DNA of 64,000 nucleotides from Ooceraea biroi (Eukaryota > Arthropoda > Insecta > Hymenoptera > Formicidae), in NCBI RefSeq assembly GCF_003672135.1, contig NC_039508.1:16255945-16319944 (forward strand), written 5' to 3'. The stretch's first letter is position 1; each line of letters begins with the position of its first letter. This document shows positions 46,905-60,359 of this stretch, piece after piece. The position numbers and the translations under genes were made by a program. The notes beneath the pieces were generated by a model. The model saw only the letters and a list, made by a program, of their open reading frames with translations, did no database searches and was not told where the DNA came from.

Positions 46905-47115
46905 ATGGCTGAAAGAGCGGCAAGTCCGGCCACCGTGCACGTCGCTGCGAACAGCCCTCAGCAACAGCAGCAGCCGCAACAACAGCAGCAACCGCAACAG
47001 CAACAATCACAGCAAGCACAACCGCAGCAGCAGCAGCAGTCTCAGCAACAGCAAACGCAACAGCCACCGGATATAAGTAGCTCACAGCTGACGTCTCCAC
47101 CAATCACGGGAACAG
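46905..47115 (+). CDS. Candidate alternative first exon, Gln-rich N-terminus
   Basis: An ATG in good context (AAAGATGG) opens MAERAASPATVHVAANSPQ, followed by about 38 residues that are mostly Gln with Pro and Ser (residues 20-57), then PPDISSSQLTSPPITGTG. The donor is ACAG|GTATGG at 47116, phase 1. The frame is also open upstream to 46758 but without ATG. Gln/Pro/Ser-rich disordered N-termini are common in transcription regulators, so the product may be one. The phase matches the MPSTIR exon, so both may feed a shared exon downstream. I cannot name the gene. Confidence 0.6.
46963..47073 (+). repeat. CAG/CAA repeat coding polyglutamine
   Basis: Mixed CAG and CAA codons with single Pro, Ser, Ala and Thr interruptions. 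The mixture argues for selection on Gln rather than pure triplet expansion. Confidence 0.85.
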
Positions 47116-47569
47116 GTATGGACGTGAATTGAGAGAGTTGTTTAAAGGTTTTTTTTATCTTGGTGTCAGCGTTTCATTCGGTCAATCTTGAATATTAGGG
47201 AACCAAAGGAAAGTAGGAAATGCTTATATATGCTTATATATGATTTACGGAAGTTATTTTATCATACGTCTACATTTTTCTAAGGAAACAAAATGCTAAA
47301 GTTTGACAAACGGTTGAAGAACATTTCGTAATCAGAAAATCTTGAATGATACTCTCTTGAATATATCGAGCCCTGCTTATTTCTTCGACTTGTTCGAATC
47401 TACAATTTTAAATAATATTCAGCAATCGATTGCTGAATTAATTACAGTCCGGTTTACACATTCGCGACAGAATGCCGCAAATTTTTCATGGAATACGTTT
47501 CTCTACATACGCCGACAATTCATCATGAAACCTGCAGTGCTTATACGTCAGTGTCCATTGTGTTTTGTC

Positions 47570-48240
47570 TGACGATAGTCTCGCATTTCGATCTGTCGTC
47601 CGGTACCATTTACAACGTACCGATCGGGAGACCGGTGGGGTCCACGATCTCGTTCGCGTAACCGCGCGTAATCGCGTTGGCGCAACACGCCGGACCATCA
47701 TTCCGCCAGCACGCGAATCGCACGGCGAGACGGAGCGGCCTCACGATACTCGCCGGTACTCGCTGCCCGGATGACGAAGGGACGCGGACGGCGTGGCGGC
47801 AGCGGCCACAGTGACGACGATGGCGGGAACGACGGTGACGGAGAAAGGGGCAGCGTGCAACGAGCGAGAAGGAGAGAGCGCAAGTCGCGTTAGCGGATCT
47901 GTCGGTCGAATAACGGAACGCCGCCGAGTACCGCTAGCACCGGCTCTGACGCGGTTACCGGACACCGTTACTTCGCCGATGCGCGGAGTGGCCCCCACGT
48001 GCCGCCTATCCCGTCATCCTCGTCGCTCACGCTGGAGCGCCCTCGAGAGAGCGGCGAGAGAGAGAGAGAGAGAGCACCTGATGAACGAGAGGGAGAGAGA
48101 GAGACAGAGGGATCTGGCCCCGGTGGGAAAATTCAACGTAGCGCCTTATGCAAGAGGGCACCGACGCCGAAACACAGCCTCGATGTGTCACTCGGCGCTT
48201 TGGACTCGCTGCTACGGTATATCTTCGTGAACGTGTGGGT
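47570..48240 (+). promoter_or_regulatory. GC-rich island just after the polyQ exon
   Basis: CpG-dense block containing an ATG-initiated 137-codon plus frame (ATG about 47820, MAGTTVTEKGAACNER), a 41-codon frame (MTKGRGRRGG) and (GA)n at about 48,056-48,072. No domain or clear donor. Possibly an intronic enhancer or another promoter. Confidence 0.25.
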
Positions 48241-48936
48241 CCAAATATAGAGGATTAGACAGATGAGAGAGAGAGATAGGTAGTTTTTGTTAGACTGACG
48301 CGATCAGGCCTCTATGGTTCTGTATAGAAGTAAAGAATGAAGAACGGAATTACGTGGAATCATTTTAGGGGATACGTGAGCCTTCATGGAACAATTATCA
48401 CGATTTGTCCGGGCGAAAACTGATTTAGTAAACTGCTGTAACATCGATCTGAACAAATCCACACACTAGGTTTGTTTGATGGAATACATTGTTACGATGT
48501 CGGTTGCAATTGATACTTGTGGAGACGAATTGTTGGCTGATTCTTTTGAAATCGAAATGCTTTTTTTCGTGGTTCAAGCTGCAGAATGTGATTTTTTGCA
48601 TTAATTCTGCGATCACATGACGGCAACGTTTACAATTACAAAATAAAAAGAGAGAGAGAGAGAAACAAATCGTGTGTAGGCACAGTTAAAATGCTAAATA
48701 CGTAAAGCACGCGTGCGACTTAATACAAACGAAATTTCCGGCTGCCAGATATTTGAAGATGATTAACGCCTTCTTGACAACGTTATTCGAGAGCTAAATT
48801 TATGACATTTACCGCTAGGCGCAGTTTACGCCTGGGCATGCGTCTGTGTGGGATGTTGATGCAAATGATGATTGGTCGCACATACACAGGGCTAGTATTA
48901 AAATATAACGGATAACGCTGCGATGCATTTCAGCAT

Positions 48937-49029
48937 TACGTCGATAATCGACAACTCGTACTTCTTACGTGACGCATTAGTACGTCAATAGCCGTCGCAT
49001 TGATTTTTTATGACGTAGCAATACGTCAA
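48937..49029. promoter_or_regulatory. Cluster of CRE/ATF half-sites
   Basis: Within 93 bp: TACGTCGA (48937), TACGTGACG (48966), TACGTCAA (48981), TGACGTAG (49011) and TACGTCAA (49022). Five TACGT-type sites in AT-rich DNA suggest a bZIP-bound enhancer. Confidence 0.3.
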
Positions 49030-52000
49030 TGGTAGAATTCACATGGCGCAGGGGTGATTCCGCCATTTAGCGGTAGCTATATACCTTCTTTCTTTCTCTC
49101 TCTCTCTCTCTCTATCCATCTCCCTTTTTGTCTATAGCATCTGGAGACAAAACCTGGAAGCCGCATCCAGTTAAATTACAGTTAACGTCAACTGTCGTCA
49201 CTCGATCCGGCTAAGAATAATATGCTAATGTTCACGGGAAACCTGCAACTATAATTATTATTTGCTCGACGAGTGTAATCGGGAGATGCTCCGACCGCAA
49301 AGAAGATTACCGTTTGGCTAATGAGCGATCGAAACGAGCAGACGAGACTAATCGAGAGTCGCGAGCAGGCTCATTATCCGGTAAACAGACGTTAATCGAT
49401 ATCCGGGAGATCGGATGAGTGCGCGATCGCTTCTCAGGCGCCGTTCATGACGGAAACTCGACAACTCGCCATCCAGGAGACGGACGTACAAAAGACACAC
49501 CGGTAGAGGCGTGAATACCGGTTATCCGGTAATTTTTCACGGCGATTACGATACGTGCGAGGCTCGCGCTCGCTACCGCTGTCGCGCCTTAAAAGCGCCG
49601 TTTTGATCGTGAACGCGCGTTGCGCACACACCGTGTAAAATTACGCGTAACGGCAAAGCCGAGCTGCGAGGAAACGTGATCGCGTGCGCGTGTCCCGCGG
49701 GTCTAGGGGTTAGCAGGTCAGGTTCCTCGTCGTTTTACCGTTCGTGTCCGGGAGAGCTCCCCGGTGCATTCCCCGACGGTATTGCTATTCTCGTTATTAT
49801 TGTTGTTAGACCCGACTGCGCGTCCCGCATCGACCGGCTCCGTTAACGTGACTGATCGCGAGAACGATGCGATTTAAACTTGCTGGTAGCGATGCACAAC
49901 AGGTTTCCATCGTTATTATCCGTTTCAAATCCCGGTACTATTATTTCGAAGCGACGTAAAGCCAGAGCGATCGATCCTTCCTTCTCCGGCGAGATAAAAT
50001 TCCGCAAAGCAGATTTTACCGATCGTTATTCCGTTTATTGGTGTTGGCGAAACGATTGAAAGTTCGATTTCTGTTGAAATGCTTCAAAATACAACGTGTT
50101 ATCTTGAGTTATCGAAATTGAAACTTCAGCTTGATTTTGTCGAGGGACAAGCATCTCGCGGTAATGGAAGTTTTCCAATTTCCGGTCTCGATGACGATTG
50201 TCGTTTCTACGTTTCTAATGAAAGCAATTAATTCGCGCTCAGATAAGGGCATATAAAATTTAGACACAAAAAGTCTATTTTTTATCTTCTTGTAATATCG
50301 AAGGATTTTGTTTTAATTGGAGACGGTCACGTGCGTCGATCTAGCATGCCGGTATGTTGCACGAGATTTGCGTCGGTATAACAAGTTTACTCATTATCCG
50401 GTAAGCTTACTCGGAGCTTTACGCAGCGATAGTGCGTTCGACAGCGAAGCCCCATAAGCGCGCAAATCACATGTGACCATGGCATGGCTGGGTCTCTTCA
50501 TCCGTGTAAAATTAATGTTAGGGTCATTTTTCACAGCAATACATTCTCCCCCCCTCCCCCCCAATTAAATAACAAAAATACAAGTGAAAGCCTCCGGCTC
50601 TCTCCGCTCTCAAAGACGTTAAAAAACTCTGCCGAAAAATTGCAAGTCAAAAAAATCGGCGAGAAGCCTTGCACGAACCTTTTCGATGTCCCCAAGCAAG
50701 TCCACCGTCCGCCGTCCCCTTCGTCCTTTTTCTCCCCTCGAGTTCGCGTTCGACGGCTATCCCCGTTCGCGCGTACGCGCGTGTTACGTGGCGCGCGCGA
50801 CGGCAGTAGGCCAAGGGTTCGATGACCGGCAGCCTTGCAAGGCCGGTCGCCTCGGCTCCGCTCGGCTCGGCCCCGCTCGGCTCGGCCCAGCGCGATCCGA
50901 CTCGGCCAACAGCGCTCGCACGGACCAACCGCGCACCCGATCACTCGCCGGCGGTATCGACCGCAGCCGCGCTCACCGAGTTGCCAAGGATTTATCGCTG
51001 ATGCTCGTCCTTACCGACATGGAGGCCGCGGAGAAGCTACGGATGCCGCCCGTCGCGAGAGTCCGCAAAATGGTGGGCAGACGGGCAGATGCATAGAGTG
51101 ACGGATGATGATGGAACCGTAATCATGACGAAATGAGTGGGAATGATGACGAATTGGGTGCGAATGGTGATGCTTCATTTTCCAAATTTTAATGGTATTA
51201 TGATATATTTTTATGTTATACTTTGTATTATAATATAAAAGGAGACAATCTTAGAATAAACGTGTGCTGTAGATAATGGATGAATATTTCTGCATTGTTT
51301 TTTTTTAATAATTAAGAGGAAAGAGGAATCGGCAAACGCGATTGCATCTCACTTGCGTGGACGCGCATGGACCGTAATAGAGAGAAACGGAGAGCGTAAA
51401 CGGCGTGGTGCGCTCGGACGAACACGTTCTCCCTCACCGATTTGCGCGGCAACCGCACTACTCGCGCGAGTGCGTCGAATCGGAACGATGCATCGCCGGT
51501 TGCGAGACGGAACTTCCGATTGCGACAGCTCCTCGCGCGCGCGCGAGAGAGAGAGAGAGATGAGACGATGACCGATTGATTCCCGCAGCGTCGCCGCAGA
51601 AAATCGCGTGGTGATTTTCGAAAATACTTTTACCTTTTATTAAATTTCAGTTAAAGTAAATGTCGGAATAAAAATGGCGGATGCTCTTGCATACTTGTGT
51701 TTTACAATTTTATGCATTTTTTATTATCTTATTTTTGCACGGTTATTTGTTTAAGTAATATTTGATAATATTTGATAATATAATATTTAATATAATTCGA
51801 ATCTTGTGAAATCTTTATCCATTATGTACATACCCTTTATACACACGCTCACATGGAACATTACAATTCCCATCTATGATACGTCACGTAGATCTTCGAG
51901 AGAAATCAATTAGAATGTATTCTTTAATCAATATCTCGATATAATCTACAATACATGACTGACAACTTGCTCTCGCACGTACAGTCGATGTTACTTACGG

Positions 52001-52404
52001 TTTACCTTAAGGCTGTTTTAAGTTCGATGACCTTACAAAATCAAGGATCTTACCTAACTCAGAAGCAATGTGGGAGGAAGCTAAGAGCTGCCGCGTCATT
52101 TATGTAGAAATTTCGCGGTATTTGTCGCTAGAAGATACGAGCTACAAAAGATATTAAATAAAATAACAAAATAAAATATTAAAAATATAATATCGATATT
52201 TTAATGTAGTACAATAATTTAAGGGAAATGTTGATTATATAAAACAAAGATATTAAACATGTTAATGCATCTTATATTTTATTCATACGCATCATATCAC
52301 TAATCATCTCTTTTTCCACCTAAATTAAACCTAATAATAATTTTCAATAATTTTTGCGTGCAGGAAATTAATTGTTAATGAAACAAATGCTTTTGACTCT
52401 ATAT

Positions 52405-52440
52405 TAATAATTGTTTTTCTATTTCAGGTAAGATCATTAC
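52405..52440 (+). promoter_or_regulatory. Candidate recursive splice site (ratchet point)
   Basis: A branch-like TATTAATAAT is followed by the tract TTGTTTTTCTATTTCAG, ending at 52427. A donor GTAAGA begins at once at 52428. This juxtaposed 3'ss/5'ss with zero exon length matches the insect ratchet-point consensus (pyrimidine tract, CAG|GTAAG). It sits 5.3 kb after the polyQ exon donor and 22.7 kb after the MPSTIR exon donor, on the same strand as both. Confidence 0.55.
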
Positions 52441-52790
52441 TTTCATTCTACATGCGAGTCACGTACCAGACAGTTACTTTGCGGTGAGTACGTTTCTATA
52501 TTAACAAGAGTGATGAAAGACATCAGACACTCCCAGAAGCTATTGAAAGGATCATTATTTAACTTCGGAACAATTTCAGACAGATTGAATCAGAAATTAA
52601 GTATACTGATCTAAGGATGTATTATATGTAGCGGATTATAGAGTAAATATCAGATACGTTAACGAGCCGCGAATACAGTGATGATGTGCGAATTAAGTAA
52701 TTTATTGATGATAAGCAAATCTAGAGCATGTGACGTGAGAAGTTTCCTATTTATTGAAAACTCGGATTATCGATAAATGAGATAAGCGTT

Positions 52791-52792
<2 letters not shown>

Positions 52793-52822
<30 letters not shown>

Positions 52823-52849
52823 ACACATACACACACACACACACACACA
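52793..52849. repeat. (AC)n microsatellite
   Basis: About 28 AC units with two single-base interruptions, 370 bp after the candidate ratchet point. Confidence 0.9.
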
Positions 52850-53448
52850 GTTAATTAAAACTCATAAAATAGGAGTACGCATTATTATGCGGCTCGAGAG
52901 GGGTTAAGCAATGTTAGGTACGAAAAGTACATATCCAAGGTATAATGTGCACATATATATTTACACACACACACCACGTGACGCATATAGTGGCGGAGCA
53001 CACCCGCCGGCTTAGCCGGCGGCGTTTGAAAATAGATCGGGGTACGATAAAGTGCAGTCATGTCGGTGAGGTATCGAGGGTTTGCGCAATAATTGTAGAT
53101 AGATTTATGCTAGATGGGATCGTTGTGAAAACGATCGAGACACGCGGATCGCGCGCGGTAAAATGTGCCTCCTGTAATCGGCTGTGCGGATCGCACGCGG
53201 TCTCGAAGTATCGATGTATCGACTCGACATTGACTGGATCAATCCACCACTTTCCATGTGTGCCACGCGTGCGATAATTTTTTCGCTGCACCGTGATTCC
53301 AGAAACATGATAAACGTTTAACATTTGTTTATCTGCAAAATAAAATACCCCGCACATTTTAATTGATTATTGAATTTTATTACTCGTTATATTATTAGGC
53401 ATTCTTTACTTTTTCAAATATCTCTATAAGTAAAATTACCAAGCCAAT

Positions 53449-53473
53449 ATGATTAACGCAGATGACGATACTG
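53449..53473 (+). CDS. Possible third ATG mini-exon, MINADDDT(G)
   Basis: An ATG with A at -3 reads MINADDDT, then G|GTGAGC at 53474, again phase 1 with a G-initial split codon as in the two stronger first exons. There is no CpG-rich promoter next to it, so it could be an internal 5' exon or chance. Confidence 0.15.
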
Positions 53474-56400
53474 GTGAGCAAACGCTTTACAAGCAAAGAG
53501 TTGATTACAGACGCAAACAGAAAGCCATTAAGATTCTCATGGCGTACTTCGCGAATCTTCGATCATCGTGCGCACCCATCTTTTTATTTCTCTTTTTTTT
53601 GCGTATGAGTTGCGCAACCCACGAGAGAGTGTGTGAGGGATCGGACTGACGAAAATGGACCCCGGAGCGGGTTACGGTCGAACCCGGACCCCGACCCGGG
53701 TCCGGAAACGATTTTGGTGCCGCAGGCGGGGAAAGCGGGACTAGCTTGACACACGTTTCTTTTCTTTCGCGCGCTCTCGCGCCTTCTTCGACATCTCCGG
53801 GTTCGCGCTACTGCGACAGCCATCAGCTAGGCCCCGGGTGTGCATCGACAGCGTAATGAAGGGTGATTGAAGTGCCGCGCAATCCGTAGCGGAATATTTA
53901 TTGTTGCTTGCGCTACGAAGCACCGTTTATCGGAACCATGATTACCGGGGCCATTTCGTGCAAGATAAATGGAACTGCCGAGAGCGCGCCGTCATAAATC
54001 TATCTGTACATCTATCGTTTCTAAAATCCTGTTTCTTCTTGTAAAACTTGATCACTCGGATAATCTACCGTAATAGGATAGGGTTTTCTTTAGATTTATG
54101 AATTCTACATGGCATTTAGGGATTACGGATAAACCTTGCTTTACGATACCATTGATACGATACGATACATAGCATCGGAGAATGCTTCCGCAATAGGTCC
54201 CGCAATGTGCGTGGATGTTTCATTGCACCTCTGTGTCTTGGTGTATTCAAATTAAATTTTGTAATCTTTAAACAAATAACGTCTGCGATAAATAATAAAT
54301 TATATTAATTATTTCTATTTTTAATTTCTATTTTTCTTGTCATAGATTTTTCTGCGTCCGATGATTCGCGAATCTCGCGGATTAATTTGTCGCGATTTCG
54401 CTATTGTTGGTTTGCGAAAGTTCTTTCTTGGGTTCTTAGATCTACTTGAATCTTTTTCTGACACATCTCAATCGCACAGGGATGTCGACGAGATAAAATT
54501 TCGTACGTGTGTATCGCGAATTCATCGCCGACGTTTTAGAGCAACTCGAAGCGAGAGAAAAGAAGAGAGAGAGAGAGAGACGGAGGGAGAAAGACCCAGA
54601 TTTCATTTTCGTTGATGAGCTTGGCACCGGTCCAGCTTGCCTAAATATATACCCCTTTTTCTTCGTCTTTCTCTTGGCCACCTTCTCCTTCTCATTTTCG
54701 TCGCAAACGGATCGGCTCGCGAAACTGGCGGTGAAGCCTGAAAGCATTGCACTGGAGCTTATCCTGATACGAACTAAGATAATGTCGAAGTGGAAAACCG
54801 GGAATTAGAGTGCAGACGGTGCTGCTTTTGTCCTTTGTAAAAATTCAATCTGATTCCTATATCCGATCTCAGAATCAAATTGTTGCGAAGACAAATATGG
54901 AATTCATCTGCGGATGTTAGTGAAAGAAGCAGGTACACTGCCACACTCCTGCACAAATTTCATCGACCATAAAAGTTACTCAACGAAGAGGCTAAATTCC
55001 TCGCCAGTCCTTGAATTTAAGAAGCGGAAAAAATAGAAAATCTACGGTAAACCGTAAACTACCGTAAATTACCGACCGTCGATTTCACCGGCACGACAAA
55101 TGCAAGAAGCGCATGAAAAAAAGAAAGACGGAGGATGGATGTTCGGAATTCACTTTGCGCCGAGAGAGGCGGGCAGGCCTCTCCGTTTGTCGTTGCGTGC
55201 AACGGTATATTCGGAGGGAGACCGCTTGTCAAACGCGTCGTTGTCGTAACGTAATTTACGACCGAGTCCGCCTGGAAATTTCACTTTACAACTTGCGCAC
55301 GGTTACAACGCTGCGGGTCCCTGCCGAAAGAGCGCAATGAACCCGAATGAGAAAGCAGACCGCCCGACTGTAATCGCGCGCGCCGATTTCGGCCATCGCA
55401 CGTTCGCCAGTTACGAGCATCGGCAGGCTTGAATCGGTCACCGAAGAAAACGGCACGGTGGTTTTCGACCTTGGGATATCGCGCGAGCTCGATGTGACGG
55501 CTTTTTCAACGAGCATGGTTGCTGCGCTCCAATAATTCGCGAGTAGATGCGGAAAATGCCTCGTAAAGGCGCGCGAAACGGGGGGGAGCGCTCGCGCGTT
55601 TCCTGCGATTGAACCTTAAGTTACGTGACTTGCTGCCGGTGACTTTATAGGTTTAATAGCCGGAGACGCTTGGCTAAAATTGAAGCTTAGTAGTTCCGGG
55701 GAAGGAGAGAGCATGCGAGGGGGGAAATGGGAATTTTACTTTGCTGAATTTCGAGCAGGCTTGTTTACTAGATGAAAATTTGATGAAGACCCGTCGTGAC
55801 TCTTCACTTTCCAGCAAATAAGGCCAAATTGCAAAATGAACTATTCTCCTGAGATTACTCTTTTTCCATGTTTGTGGAAAATTCTTAATTTTGTCGCGTA
55901 CAAATTGCTGCATGCTTCTTTCGAGGACTAGCTTTCGCGTTTTAAATATTATTTAAATATTTGTCGACGCATTTTGCAATTCTTCCGTAATAAATCTTCA
56001 ACAACTCGTCTCGGAATCAAACGTGGCGGCATAATTTACCGACTCGAGCAACGACAGAATCCATAAACACTATCGAGAGAAAGAGAGAAAAAGAGAGACA
56101 AAAAGAGATAGAAAGAGAGATACGACGCAGTCCCAACGTGGAAAGTTTCCTTCGGCTCTATTCCGGCGGCATCGTGTCGCGAATTCGCGGCACTTTCACG
56201 GGGCGATTGCGCCACCGCGAGAAGCGGCGATTCCATGGCTGGTTTTCGACGGTTAGCGGTGGCGATGCCGATGGTGGTTTCCAGCGAGTGGAATGAAAAA
56301 TTGCGCCGCAAAACTTCAGACGCGACGGCACCACGTCACTTCACAGAGGGGCGGGTGTCGCGGCGATCGGTACATCCCTGCGCACAGCTCTTCAGCGTGG

Positions 56401-59400
56401 TCTACCAACCTACTGTGCCTACCTATCTGCCTACTACCTACTTACCTACCTACATACCTATACACATCCTTCGCTCTTGCAGAGCCTAGGCCCGGCATCG
56501 ATCGCGCCTATATGTATAACGCGTACATGCCTATCGATCGCGCTGCCCCCGACTCGCCTCGTCGCATCGCCTTTCTTCCCTCTCGCACAGGGAAAAAAAG
56601 CGAAACGAAAAAAGCCCTCGGCCACCCCCGCCTTCCTCCGCCGCCCCGCCGCCCGATCGCGATGAGAAGAGAATGCGAGATCTGCAGCAGCTACCCTCGT
56701 GTCACGTTGCGCATCGGTCGCGTTATTATGTTTACACCGGTACCGCAGCGATGCCGGGGGTTGCTACCCCGAGCGCGGGACGTAAACCCCATCGTGATAT
56801 CTAGGCTGCTCGGAGAGGAGAATGTACGTCGCTATTGATACGATTATGCATCGGCCGAGTAAACTTTCTGGTTTCGAACCGATAGCCGATTCCGGTTTTA
56901 TTTAAAGCGACGGGACTCTACGTGCCGTCACGAATGTATAGACGACTCGAATGGACGTGGACTATTGTTCAGATTTTTAGGTGAAAAAATACTCGCCGGC
57001 GACGGACGATTATGCCTTTCTAGGAATTTAATAATGCGCCTTGCCGTATCGCCGCCTTAACTGCGTCAATTAAAGGGGCAAGTGGTTGAAGGAGGTATGA
57101 CACATTCTTACGAAAATTGACTTGTCTCTGTAAATAAATAATTATCTTTTTACGTGTCGTACGCGTTACATCTGCCTGCTGGTGCACGCGATCGTTCTCG
57201 ACAAGACTGAAACTTTGCACGGAAACTTTGAAGAATGTCGATAATTTGAGACACGCCCTTATCTCATTTGTTTAATCCCTCGATTACAAATTCCACGAGA
57301 ATTGCCAGTTAATTAAACTGGATACTAATTACGAATGACGTTACATTACAATAATGCCGTTAATTGTTACATAAATAATTCTGCTGTAATGATCGTATAG
57401 CAATAATGATTACCGGGACGCTTTGTCATTTGAATCGCTACTTCCAGAAGATGTAGTACACGTGCAAAGTGGCTAGAGGGAATGACGATATAATAACGGG
57501 ATTTTCGTGATCCGTGAAACTGATGAAATTCCCAATTCCGCCAAAGCCACCTCGAAACCGCAATGTCCTCGACCGTTCGAACCGACGCTCTTTTGCGTCC
57601 GGCTTCAAGCCGCATGGGTCATTGACAGTAGATGTGCGCGTAAATAACTGTAATTCGTTTCTATCACAGACAGAGATAACCGGTGGACGATTGCGTCACA
57701 GTCTTCTACCGAACCCGCACACAATTCCACGTCTGTATAGTTGGACTGATGAAAATTCACGACGAACGGTATCGCCGTCTGCGTAATAATACGTTATTGC
57801 GATATTGTATTATTCGCGCCCACTTGTCACATTTTTTTATATCTTCAGGCCGCATTTGTAGCGACACGCATTTTTCATTTATTATTTCGTTGCGAAAATT
57901 GACGCGTAATGGCGAAATTAAAATAGCATAAACGCTATAACGAGCGGAGTGTGAGCATAATAGTGAACGACGGTATATTTTGTGCTAATGAGTCGGAAAG
58001 GCACATTTTAACTGTGTTTCTTTTTTTTATGAGCGCAGTACGCAGTAACGAGTACGCGAGAAGCATTCGGTTGAAAATGAGCGTACAATCTCTCCGATAT
58101 TTCACAAAAACGTTTACGCACGTCAAACTTAATTGCATTAACTAAACATTAATCTGAATTTCTTCAAAAATGTGCACAGCATTTTTTTAACAATAGATAA
58201 TGGAGGATTAATTGTTACGCGCGACAAGACGCAAAATTATTTAAAAGTCGTCGTTTACCTGGTAACATCTGTATTCTGAGTTTCAGTGGATTTCATCCGT
58301 TTGACAGCAAACCATCGTTCGCACGATTCGTGCATTTGCAATTTTACATAAATAATAGCGACCACTTGGAAACCCGATTCGTATCCGATTCGAACTCGAG
58401 CGATCGATGGCGCCTCCGCAGACTCGCGCAGACACACCACCGGCCGAGTTTTATATATTAGATTTTAAAGGGAGGTTTTGGTTCACTTTTTTTCATGATC
58501 GGATAATGGAAACCTTCTTCCCGTGTTCGGGCCGATCGATTCGATCGCGCCGCGTCTTCCCACGTACCTGCTGGGGAATCCGTCGTCTGGAATAATGCGC
58601 GAAACGACAATGAGCTTGAGTGGGAGGGAGTGAACGACCTAACGGTGCGATATCGAGTGTCGGACGCTTTTGTACGGTCATCAGAAGGTTCCTACGTATT
58701 TCGATCTGCGACGAGCAACGGTTACGCCGGAAAACGCCGCTATGATGATGCAAATGCGGGATTTCGAATTATCAAGGTATTTCGTGAAATTGTGCTAATC
58801 GCGGAAACGCTGAGAGAAATATGGGAACCGCGCAACGAGCATGCGACCTATAGAATAACTGCTCGCAGCGATCGTTCGAAAAGAGAGGACGAGCGAGAAA
58901 TAGAACGCTTACTGAGAGAGAAAGGATGGTAGAATGAAGAAATTTATGTAAGAAGACCGGTGAGATCAAAGAAGAAGTTCTGGAACAGCGGTTACAATTT
59001 ATTTACGGCCACAACGATCGTTAGATTTCTTTGGGCCATTACAATCCGTGTTATCAGTTTACGTCTCGGAAAACTTCGTGACTGTTACATTTCTGTTCTC
59101 TATATATCTCAACGTATGATTCATTATAGAGATAAGTGCGTTGTGTGTAGAAATATCCCACCTTCCCGCCGAAGTCTCGTTGGAAATCTTTTTAATCATT
59201 ATTAGCTCGAACTTATTGACAATTTAATTCATTTCGGTGTAACCAATTCACTTTCAACTTTCTTCGACTAGCTGAAAAGTTGCAAAATTATTACATTAAT
59301 ATTAATTTTCAGGTGTTAGAATATTTAGTATTCAACGAACACTTTGCATTGTTATTTGATATTACTTTGAAAAAATTGTTTTAAGAGAATTTTGCAAGTT

Positions 59401-60359
59401 TCTTTTTATATACAGTAGAAGACGGACAATAATCTCAGTGACCCAATTAAAACGAGGATATGGACAAACTTAAGTGTCTTGTCGCCGACATTTTCTCGCA
59501 TTAATCACCGATGCCTTCTTAAAATTCTCATTCAGTTCTCGATAATCAGGATTCAGTTCTCGCTAATCGCATGTTAATTCTCACCACGCGGACGCCCGAA
59601 CTACGGGATCGGGATTTGCGATTAGCCCTAACGGTAGCATTCGGACGACGACGATGCCTTTTCGTTGAGCAAGTAACGTTGCCTCGTCGTGGCGACGACA
59701 ACGACGGCATCCCTACCGATCGATCGCTTCTGGGATCGATCGTGGCGTGGCGAATGCGTGCGCCATCCTGTAACCGGCCTCGCTGCTCGTAGACAGAAAG
59801 TAAACGCTTTTAACCCCCTCCGTCCCTATTTCCCCTTCCATTCTTTTGTCACGTATATGTGTTACACTTACGAAGGGATCGTTATGAAATCGTTCTTCAT
59901 TATATTTATTAACGCGCGAGCTGACATAATCGGGACGTCGAGTGAGAAAGTACGCCTCAAACGATGCTGCACCGATGTACCTGAAGAGTTCCCTGAAGAT
60001 TGTACAATTGTTTTGAATCTTCCCAAGAGCACCGTGTGATTAATATTTCGTCGCAATTGATTTCCCAAAATTCGAATGGAATTATAATTCCCTGCAGCAT
60101 GATTCCTATCGAGTTTCAAAGTAGCAAGGTGAAATCTGCAAAATACAAATATCCTGCGGAATTTTTCAGAAGTTAAGTATATCCAATATTCCCATTGAGC
60201 GATCGAAAATAGTGCACCGCAATTTATGAAGTGGCATCTATGTGTATCGGAGAACCTGCATCTCTCCCCCTTAATAACCCATTTTCATGAGCCGGCACGT
60301 CGCAACGGTGTAATGTAGCACACGCAGCATCCATCAGAGCTCTTCAAGCTGAAACCACT

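Noticed and set aside
50531..51101. Overlapping plus and minus ORFs of 88-137 codons
   Set aside because: Generated by CTCGGCYCCG tandem words and GC-rich DNA. The short MEAAEKLRMPPV frame has only a poor donor, GTGGGC.
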